DNA of 7,393 bases. Origin: an uncultured Marinosulfonomonas sp. (GTDB lineage Bacteria; Pseudomonadota; Alphaproteobacteria; Rhodobacterales; Rhodobacteraceae). Below are positions 1 through 5,335 of this stretch, piece by piece. Where the stretch lies: positions 1 through 7,393 of the forward strand of contig CAMZKY010000057.1 of the NCBI GenBank assembly GCA_947311455.1, written 5' to 3'. The notes below the pieces were generated by a model. It was not told the DNA's origin. It made no database searches and saw only the letters and a list, made by a program, of their open reading frames with translations. The first letter of the stretch is position 1. Each line of letters opens with the position of its first letter. A program made the position numbers and the translations under genes.

Positions 1-219
1 CCGATCCCACTCGCACTGGCACTGGCAATTACATTGTTAATGGTACTGACAATTGCATGGTTAGTGTCATTGGCACCGACAATTGCAAGGGCACTGTCAA
101 TGACATTGGCACTGGCGCGGACACCTTCAATGGCGCTGTCAATGGCTATGGCAATGGCAATGGCACTGGCGCGAGCACTGGCACTGGCAGTGGCACTGGC
201 ACTGGCAGTGGCACTGGCA
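1..219. repeat. Hexanucleotide minisatellite inside the left-edge gene
   Basis: On the plus strand the stretch is built from variants of GGCACT / GGCAGT / GGCAAT, and on the minus strand from GCC-AGT, GCC-ACT and GCC-ATT. The most regular part is about 155-219; towards position 1 the units are diverged (GTCAAT, GACAAT and similar). Because the unit is 6 bp, gain or loss of copies keeps the reading frame and changes only the number of Ala-X dipeptides. The repeat may continue beyond the left edge. Confidence 0.85.
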
Positions 220-458
220 TCCATGACATCGGCAGTTAGCATAGTGCGCGCAACGGCCGATGTCAGATAAAACCGCAGCTCTGGCAGGATTGTCAAATTA
301 CGCTTGCGGGGTGCGGGATCTGTATGCATCCATTGCCAATAATACGGAAACACCCGCAGCGCCGCGCGCGCCGCGATCCACACCGCATCTTCGGTGGGCC
401 GATCCTGCAGCCACGCCTTTAGGCTGTTTTTGTCTTTGATCTCTGCAATCTGTGCCAT
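1..458 (-). CDS. Hypothetical protein with alanine-alternating repeat tail (partial, runs off left edge)
   Basis: The minus frame from the ATG at 458 is open for 152 codons to the window edge, so the C-terminus is missing. Residues 1-80 are ordinary, non-repetitive sequence beginning MAQIAEIKDKNSLKAWLQ, with a Trp/Tyr-rich stretch (VFPYYWQWM, residues 36-44) and a basic RKRNLTILPEL segment (51-61). From about residue 81 the protein becomes an alternating Ala-X polymer (X = Ser, Thr, Ile, Arg, Asn), less regular after residue 107. No signal peptide or clear membrane segment is seen. A weak TAGGAT ribosome-binding sequence lies just upstream of the ATG. The alternating pattern could form an extended, helical or coiled structure, but its role is unknown. 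I do not recognise a named domain; Rhodobacteraceae do carry hypothetical proteins with a short N-terminal domain and Ala-rich repeats, and this may be one of them. It is preferred over plus-strand frames because it continues smoothly from unique sequence into the repeat. Confidence 0.72.
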   Translation of the reverse strand, partial: MAQIAEIKDKNSLKAWLQDRPTEDAVWIAARAALRVFPYYWQWMHTDPAPRKRNLTILPELRFYLTSAVARTMLTADVMDASATASASATASASARASAIAIAIAIDSAIEGVRASANVIDSALAIVGANDTNHAIVSTINNVIASASASGI

Positions 459-528
459 ATCCTATATGTGGCGGGGATTTGCCGGGTTTGCAAGGGATCA
501 CCACACCGCGCGCGATTTGCACGACAAT

Positions 529-572
529 TTGCCATACGCTTGCCATACACTTGCCATACGTTTGCCATACAG
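529..572. repeat. Four tandem 11-bp direct repeats (TTGCCATACRY)
   Basis: Units at 529-539, 540-550, 551-561 and 562-572 share TTGCCATAC with an exact 11-bp period; only the last two bases vary (GC, AC, GT, AG). The array sits 71-114 bp upstream of the minus-strand gene that starts at 458, between that gene and the terminator at 602-633. A period near one helical turn places every unit on the same DNA face, as in arrays of protein-binding sites. As 11 is not a multiple of three, the array is not a coding repeat. Its function is not known. Confidence 0.85.
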
Positions 573-601
573 CAAAAATTGGCTAAATCTTGCCCCGAAA
601 C

Positions 602-633
602 AGAAAAAGCCCCTGCGATTTTCGCAGAGGCTT
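602..633 (-). terminator. Rho-independent terminator for the minus-strand genes
   Basis: Positions 607-618 and 622-633 form a 12-bp stem with one mismatch (C612/A628) and a 3-base loop. On the minus strand the stem ends in GGGGC and runs into TTTTTCTG, the usual U-tract arrangement. On the plus strand the hairpin is followed by CTCTCAAG, which is not a U-tract, so the minus orientation is chosen. It lies about 75 bases after the stop of the 18-codon ORF and before the gene starting at 458, so it separates the long minus-strand gene run from the left-edge gene. Confidence 0.8.
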
Positions 634-646
634 CTCTCAAGAATTT

Positions 647-655
647 GGAGGTGGC
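647..655 (-). promoter_or_regulatory. Anti-Shine-Dalgarno segment in the 3' UTR of the small ORF
   Basis: The minus-strand RNA contains GCCACCUCC here. Its CACCUCC core (653 to 647) can form seven consecutive Watson-Crick pairs with the GGAGGUG (774 to 768) of the small ORF's own ribosome-binding site about 115 bases upstream in the same transcript. It could also pair with Shine-Dalgarno sequences of other mRNAs. The complementarity is seen directly; regulation is inference. Confidence 0.35.
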
Positions 656-694
656 AAGTGGGCATCAAATGCGCACACCGCCAGATGGTGATCA

Positions 695-709
695 AAGGGG
701 CTGCCCCTT
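695..709. other. Short hairpin overlapping the small ORF stop codon
   Basis: AAGGGG (695-700) and CCCCTT (704-709) form a perfect 6-bp stem with a 3-base loop. On the minus strand it begins inside the TAA stop of the small ORF. It has no following U-tract on that strand, so it is probably not a terminator; it could protect the 3' end or affect termination of translation. Confidence 0.5.
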
Positions 710-764
710 AAAAACGCACCTCGCGTGTTACACTTCCCTGACGCTCCTGTTTCCTAATTGACAT
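708..764 (-). CDS. 18-residue small protein or leader peptide
   Basis: ATG at 764 and TAA at 708-710 give MSIRKQERQGSVTREVRF, a hydrophilic, strongly basic peptide (five Arg and one Lys in 18 residues) with no membrane segment. The case for translation is the ribosome-binding site: AAGGAGGTG, nearly the full complement of the 16S 3' tail, lies five bases (from GGAGG) before the ATG, stronger than any other site in the window. The ORF sits 68 bp after the queuosine precursor transporter and before a hairpin and terminator, so it may end that operon or have its own promoter and small mRNA. It does not look like an amino-acid attenuation leader, as no residue is concentrated except Arg, and no biosynthetic gene follows. 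I do not recognise the peptide. The frame stays open upstream, but nothing there has a comparable ribosome-binding site. Confidence 0.55.
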   Translation of the reverse strand: MSIRKQERQGSVTREVRF

Positions 765-767
765 AGG

Positions 768-777
768 CACCTCCTTT
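768..777 (-). promoter_or_regulatory. Near-perfect Shine-Dalgarno of the small ORF
   Basis: On the minus strand the sequence AAAGGAGGTG ends four bases before the ATG at 764. It matches the anti-Shine-Dalgarno sequence over nine or more bases and fixes the start of the 18-codon ORF. Confidence 0.75.
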
Positions 778-782
778 CTGAC

Positions 783-823
783 TGTTGATAACAACCTCAG
801 GTTGGCACATATTTGGTATATGT
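783..823. promoter_or_regulatory. Cluster of inverted repeats in the small ORF leader
   Basis: Three palindromic elements lie in a row between the transporter stop and the small ORF: TGTT-GAT-AACA (783-793), CAACCT-C-AGGTTG (792-804) and ACATAT-TTGGT-ATATGT (807-823). Adjacent to the last, at 821-826 on the minus strand, is a perfect TTGACA, a possible -35 box; I could not find a good -10 at the standard distance. The elements could be operators for a dimeric regulator or RNA hairpins in the 5' UTR. The repeats are seen directly; the regulatory role is inferred. Confidence 0.4.
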
Positions 824-832
824 CAAAAGGTT

Positions 833-1474
833 TTACGCGATATGTGGTGATATTCTTGTGACAATGGCGCGAAACGGCACCAAGGCGATGATCGCAAGGC
901 TGAGTTTCACCAGCCAATCGGCAACGGCCAGCGACACCCACAGCGGCCATTCGGGGCCGAATGTCAGGAACGGCGCCCCGCCCCAAGCCCAGTTGATCGC
1001 CCCGTCGGCATTTGGGCCAAAAACAGTGATCGAGGCAGCAAAGGCGATGCTGAAAAACAGCGCCGTATCCACAGCCGATCCAACCAGCGTAGACGCCAAA
1101 GGCGCCCGCCACCAACGCCCCTCGCGAAGGCGATTAAATACTGCAATATCAAGAAGTTGCGCAGATAGAAATGCAATACCCGATCCTACCGCAATCCGCA
1201 AAGGCACCGCCGCATAGGTGTATCCATCACCCTGTAACATGATCTGGCTACCAATCAAAGAACACGCCACACCCACCAGAAACCCCGCCAACACAACACG
1301 CCGCGCCGCAGGGGCGCCATAGACGCGGTTCATCACATCGGTGATCAGAAACGCCAGCGGATAGGTAAACGCGCCCCATGTTAAAAGGCCGTCAAGTATA
1401 AGAAATTGCACAAGAATATTGGACGCTACCACAATGGCAGCCATGGCGATAACGCCGGGGAGAATTCGTTTCAT
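833..1474 (-). CDS. Queuosine precursor transporter (VUT/YhhQ family, COG1738)
   Basis: This inner-membrane protein probably imports a 7-deazaguanine precursor (preQ0/preQ1-type or queuine) for tRNA queuosine modification at wobble G34. The 213-residue product is almost entirely hydrophobic, with about six membrane segments (roughly 4-26, 33-48, 60-80, 92-116, 130-155, 178-204). The family signature is the first cytoplasmic-side motif YPLAFLITDVMNRVYG (38-53), equivalent to the PLSYIIGDVLTEVYG-type motif of YhhQ. The ATG at 1474 (MKRILPG) was chosen because the frame upstream to 1618 lacks family character and overlaps the previous gene's 3' end; its ribosome-binding site is weak (CGGAAAAC). 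It lies 85 bp after the esterase gene on the same strand. YhhQ homologues in E. coli transport preQ0/preQ1; the exact substrate here is not shown by the sequence. Confidence 0.85.
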   Translation of the reverse strand: MKRILPGVIAMAAIVVASNILVQFLILDGLLTWGAFTYPLAFLITDVMNRVYGAPAARRVVLAGFLVGVACSLIGSQIMLQGDGYTYAAVPLRIAVGSGIAFLSAQLLDIAVFNRLREGRWWRAPLASTLVGSAVDTALFFSIAFAASITVFGPNADGAINWAWGGAPFLTFGPEWPLWVSLAVADWLVKLSLAIIALVPFRAIVTRISPHIA

Positions 1475-1510
1475 GATGTTTTCCGTTTGAACAAGGTTGC
1501 GGATGACTTG

Positions 1511-1539
1511 GCCCCAAATGGGACGGGGCGTCGTAACGC
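1511..1539 (-). promoter_or_regulatory. Leader hairpins upstream of the queuosine precursor transporter
   Basis: The 85-base gap between esterase and transporter holds GCCCC (1511-1515) pairing with GGGGC (1525-1529), and an overlapping GCGT (1528-1531) / ACGC (1536-1539) hairpin. They share bases 1528-1529, so they compete. A C7 run on the minus strand (1541-1547) lies just upstream. The position before a queuosine precursor transporter makes a riboswitch worth considering, but the sequence does not match the preQ1-I consensus as I know it, and no U-tract follows. Confidence 0.3.
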
Positions 1540-1559
1540 AGGGGGGGCGATAATGCAAG

Positions 1560-2441
1560 TTATTCTTTGATACGGTATTCCACAAACTCGGTGCGTTGGA
1601 AGAAATTAAAATTGTCATCGGAAATCATCGTCAAGCGGATATCACCGGATTGATCCCGCCAAACCGCGATCCCTTCCAGATTGCCATGCAGGCCGGACGG
1701 GGTTTCCAGAATTGTTTCCAACCCACTGATTTTATTGCCTGAAATAGTAAACCTGCGCACCCGCGTTGAAAATCCAAACACACTGGTCAGGCCACGTTCC
1801 AACACGTAAAACTTGCCATCCGGCCCAAAATCCGCCCCCACAGGGCGTAGCACACCAATGTGCGGGATGGTAAACGGAATTGTCCATTTGCCGTTTTCAT
1901 AGCGATAAATCGGGTAAGGCCGCGACAGATCGTCCGTGCGTTCGGGTATGGTATACAGCCTCCCCTGATCATCAATCGCCAAAGCCTCAAGCGATCCATT
2001 CTTGGCCATGTTTTTGAAATCCAGATGCGGCGGAATGGTCGCGGCGATGCTTTGCGGATTGCCGTAAGACCGAACGCGATGGAAATTCTCAAACGATACG
2101 GCTATCTGGCCATCTTTACCAATGGCCAGCCCCTCGGAATCGGCGAATTTTCCGGCAAGAGGCCGGTTTTTTGTATCTTTCAAAAACCCTAAATACTGTG
2201 TTTCAACATCGGCTATCTGCGCACCGTTTCGTTTTAGGCGCCCTGAAACAAATATCCCACGATCGCCTAACGCATTGAAAAACATGCCATCTTCCGAAAT
2301 TTCCAATCCAGAGAAGCCGCCGAATCTATCATCATCGCTTAACAATGTATACTGCCCCACAAACGCGACAACCGGTTCGCAATGGGCAACATTAACCGAA
2401 GCAATCAGCGCGATCAGCGCGCCTTTAATACACGTTCGCAT
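1560..2441 (-). CDS. Periplasmic phytase-like esterase (esterase-like activity of phytase family, PF13449 type)
   Basis: The 293-residue product starts with a signal peptide (MRTCIKGALIALIASVNVAHC, cleavage near 21-22; no good lipobox), so it is exported. The mature part looks like a beta-propeller of the phytase-like esterase family. FGGFSGLEISEDG (40-52) and ALGDRG are the typical first blade; SEGLAIGKDG, LEALAIDDQGRLY, VGADFGPDGKFYVLER and NLEGIAVW follow; the end carries ISDDNFNFFQRTEF, the usual C-terminal signature. Members have been linked to phosphoester or ester hydrolysis, but few have a proven substrate, so no reaction is assigned. The ATG at 2441 lies inside the mepA gene, with a 28-bp overlap, implying translational coupling. 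It is part of the MFS-mepA-esterase operon. Confidence 0.85.
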   Translation of the reverse strand: MRTCIKGALIALIASVNVAHCEPVVAFVGQYTLLSDDDRFGGFSGLEISEDGMFFNALGDRGIFVSGRLKRNGAQIADVETQYLGFLKDTKNRPLAGKFADSEGLAIGKDGQIAVSFENFHRVRSYGNPQSIAATIPPHLDFKNMAKNGSLEALAIDDQGRLYTIPERTDDLSRPYPIYRYENGKWTIPFTIPHIGVLRPVGADFGPDGKFYVLERGLTSVFGFSTRVRRFTISGNKISGLETILETPSGLHGNLEGIAVWRDQSGDIRLTMISDDNFNFFQRTEFVEYRIKE

Positions 2442-3268
2442 TGTCTAGGCAGATCTGACATCACTAATTCATGGCGTGGTTTGCGGGGTTTTGCATTGGG
2501 ATCAGGGGGGGGCGGATTTATGATATCATCCACCCATTTTTGCGCGGCTGCACAGCCGTCACCCCGCGGCGGTGGGGCCTGATCAACACAATTGCGCGAT
2601 CCTTTTTGGCATTTCAGACGCACATGAAAATGATAATGATGTCCCCACCAAGGCCGAATTTTATTCAGCCATGCGCGATCGCCTTTTTCGTCTTTGCACA
2701 TCTGCACCTTGGCGCCGGGAAACACAAAAATCCGCGCCACGCGTTTGTCTTGGGCGGCGGCTTTGATGATTTCATGTTGAAATCTGCTCCAACGGGCATT
2801 CACGAATGCACCTTTTTGGCGACGATAGGAAACAGCGGAAAGGTTTTCACGCTCTTTTCGGGTTAAATCCAGCCGTGTGGCCGGCATCATCCAGACATCC
2901 GCGTCCAAACCGATCTGGTGCGATCTGTGGCCGGTTTTCATCGGCCCACCACGCGGCTGCGACATATCCCCGAAATACAACCCTTTGGCCCCCAGACTGC
3001 GCGCCTTTTTCGACAGTCGCTTTAGAAATGAAACCAATTCAGGATGGCCCCAATTCCGGTTCCGGCTTAGGCGCATGGCCTGCCATGTGCGGCCTGACTG
3101 TGGTAATTGCACCGCCCCGTCCAGACAGCCTTTGGCATAACTGCCATAGGATTGACTGCGTTTTGATGTCGGATCGGCTTTGCCACCAAACAGGGTTTTG
3201 GCCATCGGTTCGGCGCTGGTGGGGGCGGCAAACCCGATGGCAAGACAGGTGATAAGAAGGCGGATCAT
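2414..3268 (-). CDS. mepA: Penicillin-insensitive murein endopeptidase MepA (LAS metallopeptidase, M74)
   Basis: MepA is a periplasmic zinc enzyme that cuts D-Ala-meso-DAP cross-links (and LD cross-links) in peptidoglycan. The 284-residue protein begins with a signal peptide (MIRLLITCLAIGFAAPTSA, cleavage near 19-20). Zinc ligands are visible in GHRSHQIGLDAD (H117, D124) and in HYHFHVRL (H215, with H213 as the probable catalytic His). Six cysteines in the mature chain (48, 191, 220, 227, 239, 277) match in spacing, with a four-residue offset for the first five, those forming three disulfides in E. coli MepA, as I recall its structure. All key residues are present, so the enzyme should be active. 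The ATG at 3268 overlaps the MFS stop (ATGA); upstream in-frame codons to 3376 fall inside the MFS gene and lack a signal peptide. A Pro-rich C-terminal tail follows the catalytic domain. Confidence 0.95.
   Translation of the reverse strand: MIRLLITCLAIGFAAPTSAEPMAKTLFGGKADPTSKRSQSYGSYAKGCLDGAVQLPQSGRTWQAMRLSRNRNWGHPELVSFLKRLSKKARSLGAKGLYFGDMSQPRGGPMKTGHRSHQIGLDADVWMMPATRLDLTRKERENLSAVSYRRQKGAFVNARWSRFQHEIIKAAAQDKRVARIFVFPGAKVQMCKDEKGDRAWLNKIRPWWGHHYHFHVRLKCQKGSRNCVDQAPPPRGDGCAAAQKWVDDIINPPPPDPNAKPRKPRHELVMSDLPRQCERVLKAR
2505..2512. repeat. G8/C8 homopolymer within mepA
   Basis: Eight consecutive G on the plus strand (C on the minus) encode part of the PPPP run at residues 252-255 of MepA, after the catalytic domain. 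Slippage here would change only the last 30 or so residues, including Cys277, and would shift the mepA stop relative to the overlapping esterase start. Confidence 0.8.
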
Positions 3269-4608
3269 AATGGGCGATGGTCTCCGTTTGGTTTGACCCA
3301 CTTTAACAAGATTAACCCAATGATGAACAGAACGATAAGCGGCGTTATGCCGAGACGCTGGCTGCCCGTGGCCCAAGTGGCCAGTCCTATCGAAAGCGGG
3401 GCAATGAACGATGTGGCCTTACCGGCCAGCGCATACAGACCAAAGGCTTCGGTCATCCGTGCGGGGTCGGCTTGTTTCACCATCATGGAGCGGCTGGCTG
3501 ATTGCACCGCCCCACCAGCGGCCCCGACGATTGCACCCAACGCATAAAAGGCAATGTCAGGCGCCATGGAACCTTCGGTAACAGGTATGAAAAACAAAGT
3601 TTCACGGGATATGAATACAATCGCAATTGAACACAAAGTCAGCACCAGAATACAAACGGTAATCACCGGTTTAGGCCCAAATTTTGAATCGGCACGCCCG
3701 CCAATAAAGGCAAAAATCGCGCCTGTGATCAGGGCGATAATGCCAAAAACTCCAACTTCCATTGTCCAACCTAAAACACCAGCCGCGTAAATTCCGCCAA
3801 AGGTATAAATCCCGTTTAGGGCATCACGATATAACATCGACGACCCAAGATAGGCAAACAGGCTTGGCGTTTTTGGCAAGCGCTTAATGTTAGCCCCCAG
3901 TTCGCGAAGGGTTTTTGGAATATCAACTTTTTCAATGGAGGTTCTTATCGGGTCTTTGACCCACATAAAAAACGGGACCATAAACACCGCATACCAAATT
4001 GCAGACAATGGGCCAACAAAACGGGTGCCTTCACGGGTTGCCGCATCAAGGCCAAAAATAGGATCAATGTCTAATAGGGTTTTGCCGTCTTCACCTTCGC
4101 GAAATAACAACAGCATCATCACCAAGGTGATCAATCCACCGATATAACCAAAGGCCCAGCCGCTACCGGAAATTTTGCCGATTTCTTCCTCGGTGCCCAA
4201 ATCAGGCAACATCGAGTTGGTGAAAATTGTGGCAAATTCCATGCCAATCAGACCAATGGCAAAAAACAGCAGCACCTGAATCAGGTTAAACCCGTCAGGA
4301 GCCGACCACCACAAGCCAAATGATCCAACCACATACATCGCCGAAAACAGCCAGATCCAGCGCACACGATTGCCGCTTTTGTCGGCTATGGCCCCAAGGA
4401 TCGGCGCAAGTATGGCGATCACAATCCCCGCCGCGCCAACACCAAACCCCCACGCGCTTTGCGCCTTGGAGCCGTCGCCCAGAACGCTGGCGATATACGG
4501 CCCGAAAATAAATGTAAGCAGCAATGTATTGTATGGCTGGCTTGACCAATCAAAGAAAAACCAACCCCAAATCCGTTTTTTTGCCGAAATTTCAGCCATA
4601 TCACCCAT
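3265..4608 (-). CDS. MFS transporter, UMF1/Atg22-like family
   Basis: A 447-residue inner-membrane carrier with about twelve hydrophobic segments. The N-terminal WGWFFFDWSSQPYNT (14-28) is the UMF1 signature (W-x-x-YDWANSAY type). An MFS motif A-like loop, GAIADKSGNRVRW, sits at 72-84, and its second-half counterpart GGRADSKFGPK is near residue 305. Members of this family are annotated as Atg22-like permeases, with amino acids proposed as substrates from the yeast vacuolar protein; the bacterial substrate is unknown. Start choice is uncertain. The ATG at 4608 has AGGG directly abutting it, which is too close, so the ATG at 4599 (MAEISAKKRIWG, 444 residues), preceded by AGGGATGGGTG, may be the real start. 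The stop overlaps the mepA start by 4 bp, so it leads that operon, 61 bp after the thioesterase. Confidence 0.85.
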   Translation of the reverse strand: MGDMAEISAKKRIWGWFFFDWSSQPYNTLLLTFIFGPYIASVLGDGSKAQSAWGFGVGAAGIVIAILAPILGAIADKSGNRVRWIWLFSAMYVVGSFGLWWSAPDGFNLIQVLLFFAIGLIGMEFATIFTNSMLPDLGTEEEIGKISGSGWAFGYIGGLITLVMMLLLFREGEDGKTLLDIDPIFGLDAATREGTRFVGPLSAIWYAVFMVPFFMWVKDPIRTSIEKVDIPKTLRELGANIKRLPKTPSLFAYLGSSMLYRDALNGIYTFGGIYAAGVLGWTMEVGVFGIIALITGAIFAFIGGRADSKFGPKPVITVCILVLTLCSIAIVFISRETLFFIPVTEGSMAPDIAFYALGAIVGAAGGAVQSASRSMMVKQADPARMTEAFGLYALAGKATSFIAPLSIGLATWATGSQRLGITPLIVLFIIGLILLKWVKPNGDHRPL

Positions 4609-4669
4609 CCCTATTTTTTATTGTATGATAAAACAGGGATTGACGCGCAAACGCAACTGTTCCTTTTCC

Positions 4670-5206
4670 TTATGCGTGGTTTTCCGGTGGCCAAGGCCGT
4701 GTTGCATCGGCATCGGCCCAGTTTTGCACCCAATCCGGCAATTTGGGGCTGATTTTGCTGGCACCCATCGCGATTGCCACATTGACCGGTGGTTCGATCC
4801 CCGTTTTACCAACAACAGCAGTGCGATACAGAGCCTGATTGGCGCAATCACCGTTGATCCAGATACTTTGTTCAAGATACAAAAACCGATCATCCCATCC
4901 CAACGCGCGGCTGTGGATTTCAAATTTCTGAAACATCTGAATCCGGCGGCGATAACGCACGGAAACACCCGCAACGGTCAGGCCCCATTTATTATCACGG
5001 ATTGCCTTGATAAGCCCCATACGGTTGGCCAACGGAATACGCCCCAGATCATATAATGTTAAGGTGCGCCCATTATTCAATTCAAACCAAAAATCCAGAT
5101 CCCAAGGCCAGCAGATATGATGCGAAACATGCACTTCACCCATTTTCAGCGGCCCCGCATTGCGATGCACGAACAATTCTTTGGCCATTCTGATAAACGG
5201 ATACAT
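4670..5206 (-). CDS. Acyl-CoA thioesterase family protein (hotdog fold, 4HBT_2 type)
   Basis: The 178-residue cytoplasmic protein has the layout of single-domain hotdog thioesterases related to THEM6-like proteins. HHICWPWDLDFWFELNNGR (29-47) matches the family's D-x-D...N-N/G-R motif at the start of the central helix; Asp36 or Asp38 is in the place of the usual catalytic Asp. RYRRRIQMFQKFEIHSRALGWDDRFLYLEQ forms the following strands, and the last 40 residues are variable. It probably hydrolyses an acyl-CoA thioester, but the substrate is not indicated. The ATG at 5206 has a good ribosome-binding site (AAAAAGGAG, eight bases before it). It is the first gene of the minus-strand run and is divergent from yggT. 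The 61-bp gap to the MFS gene leaves open whether they share a transcript. Confidence 0.8.
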   Translation of the reverse strand: MYPFIRMAKELFVHRNAGPLKMGEVHVSHHICWPWDLDFWFELNNGRTLTLYDLGRIPLANRMGLIKAIRDNKWGLTVAGVSVRYRRRIQMFQKFEIHSRALGWDDRFLYLEQSIWINGDCANQALYRTAVVGKTGIEPPVNVAIAMGASKISPKLPDWVQNWADADATRPWPPENHA

Positions 5207-5225
5207 AAGCGCGGCTCCTTTTTCG

Positions 5226-5255
5226 CTAATCTGCCCGCACTGTCGAAAAGGTCAA
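5226..5255 (-). promoter_or_regulatory. Possible promoter of the thioesterase gene
   Basis: On the minus strand TTGACC (5255-5250) is followed after 18 bases by GATTAG (5231-5226). The -35 matches the consensus in five of six bases, the -10 in only three. Transcription would start near 5219, just before the Shine-Dalgarno. The divergent arrangement requires a promoter somewhere in 5207-5335, but this exact assignment is weak. Confidence 0.3.
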
Positions 5256-5335
5256 GCGTAACGTCGCGGTAGGGTGCTTGCGCTTTGGGCCTTGTCACCT
5301 TACGTAACCTTCAAGTTAAGCAAAGGAACATCAAA

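Noticed and set aside
34..270. Plus-strand 78-codon ORF of Ala/Leu/Met/Val alternation
   Set aside because: It is the complement of the hexanucleotide repeat; any frame of such a repeat stays open. The minus frame continues into unique sequence with a start codon, while this one has no ribosome-binding site or unique domain.
298..546. Minus-strand 82-codon ORF starting in the 11-bp repeats
   Set aside because: It overlaps the left-edge gene in a different frame, begins in non-coding repeats and has no family-like sequence.
529..572. CRISPR array
   Set aside because: The 11-bp units are contiguous with no spacers, and no cas genes are nearby.
658..711. Plus-strand 17-codon ORF with GTG start after GGAGGTGG
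   Set aside because: It has a Shine-Dalgarno-like sequence, but this is the complement of the anti-Shine-Dalgarno segment; the frame overlaps the small ORF only at its end and lacks a promoter. Chance is more likely.
708..1115. Minus-strand 135-codon ORF reading into the small ORF
   Set aside because: Most of it is a shadow of the queuosine precursor transporter in another frame. Only the last 18 codons, after the strong Shine-Dalgarno, are supported.
4609..4669. Separate promoter for the MFS gene (TACAAT near the start)
   Set aside because: No -35 at a good distance, and the -10 would leave almost no leader before the ATG.
4370..5056. Plus-strand 228-codon ORF
   Set aside because: It lies antisense to the MFS and thioesterase genes, crosses their intergenic gap, and shows no recognisable domain.
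5278..5306. Plus-strand promoter TTGCGC-17-TACGTA before yggT
   Set aside because: Only two of six -10 positions match the consensus; not enough to call, although a plus-strand promoter must exist in the region.
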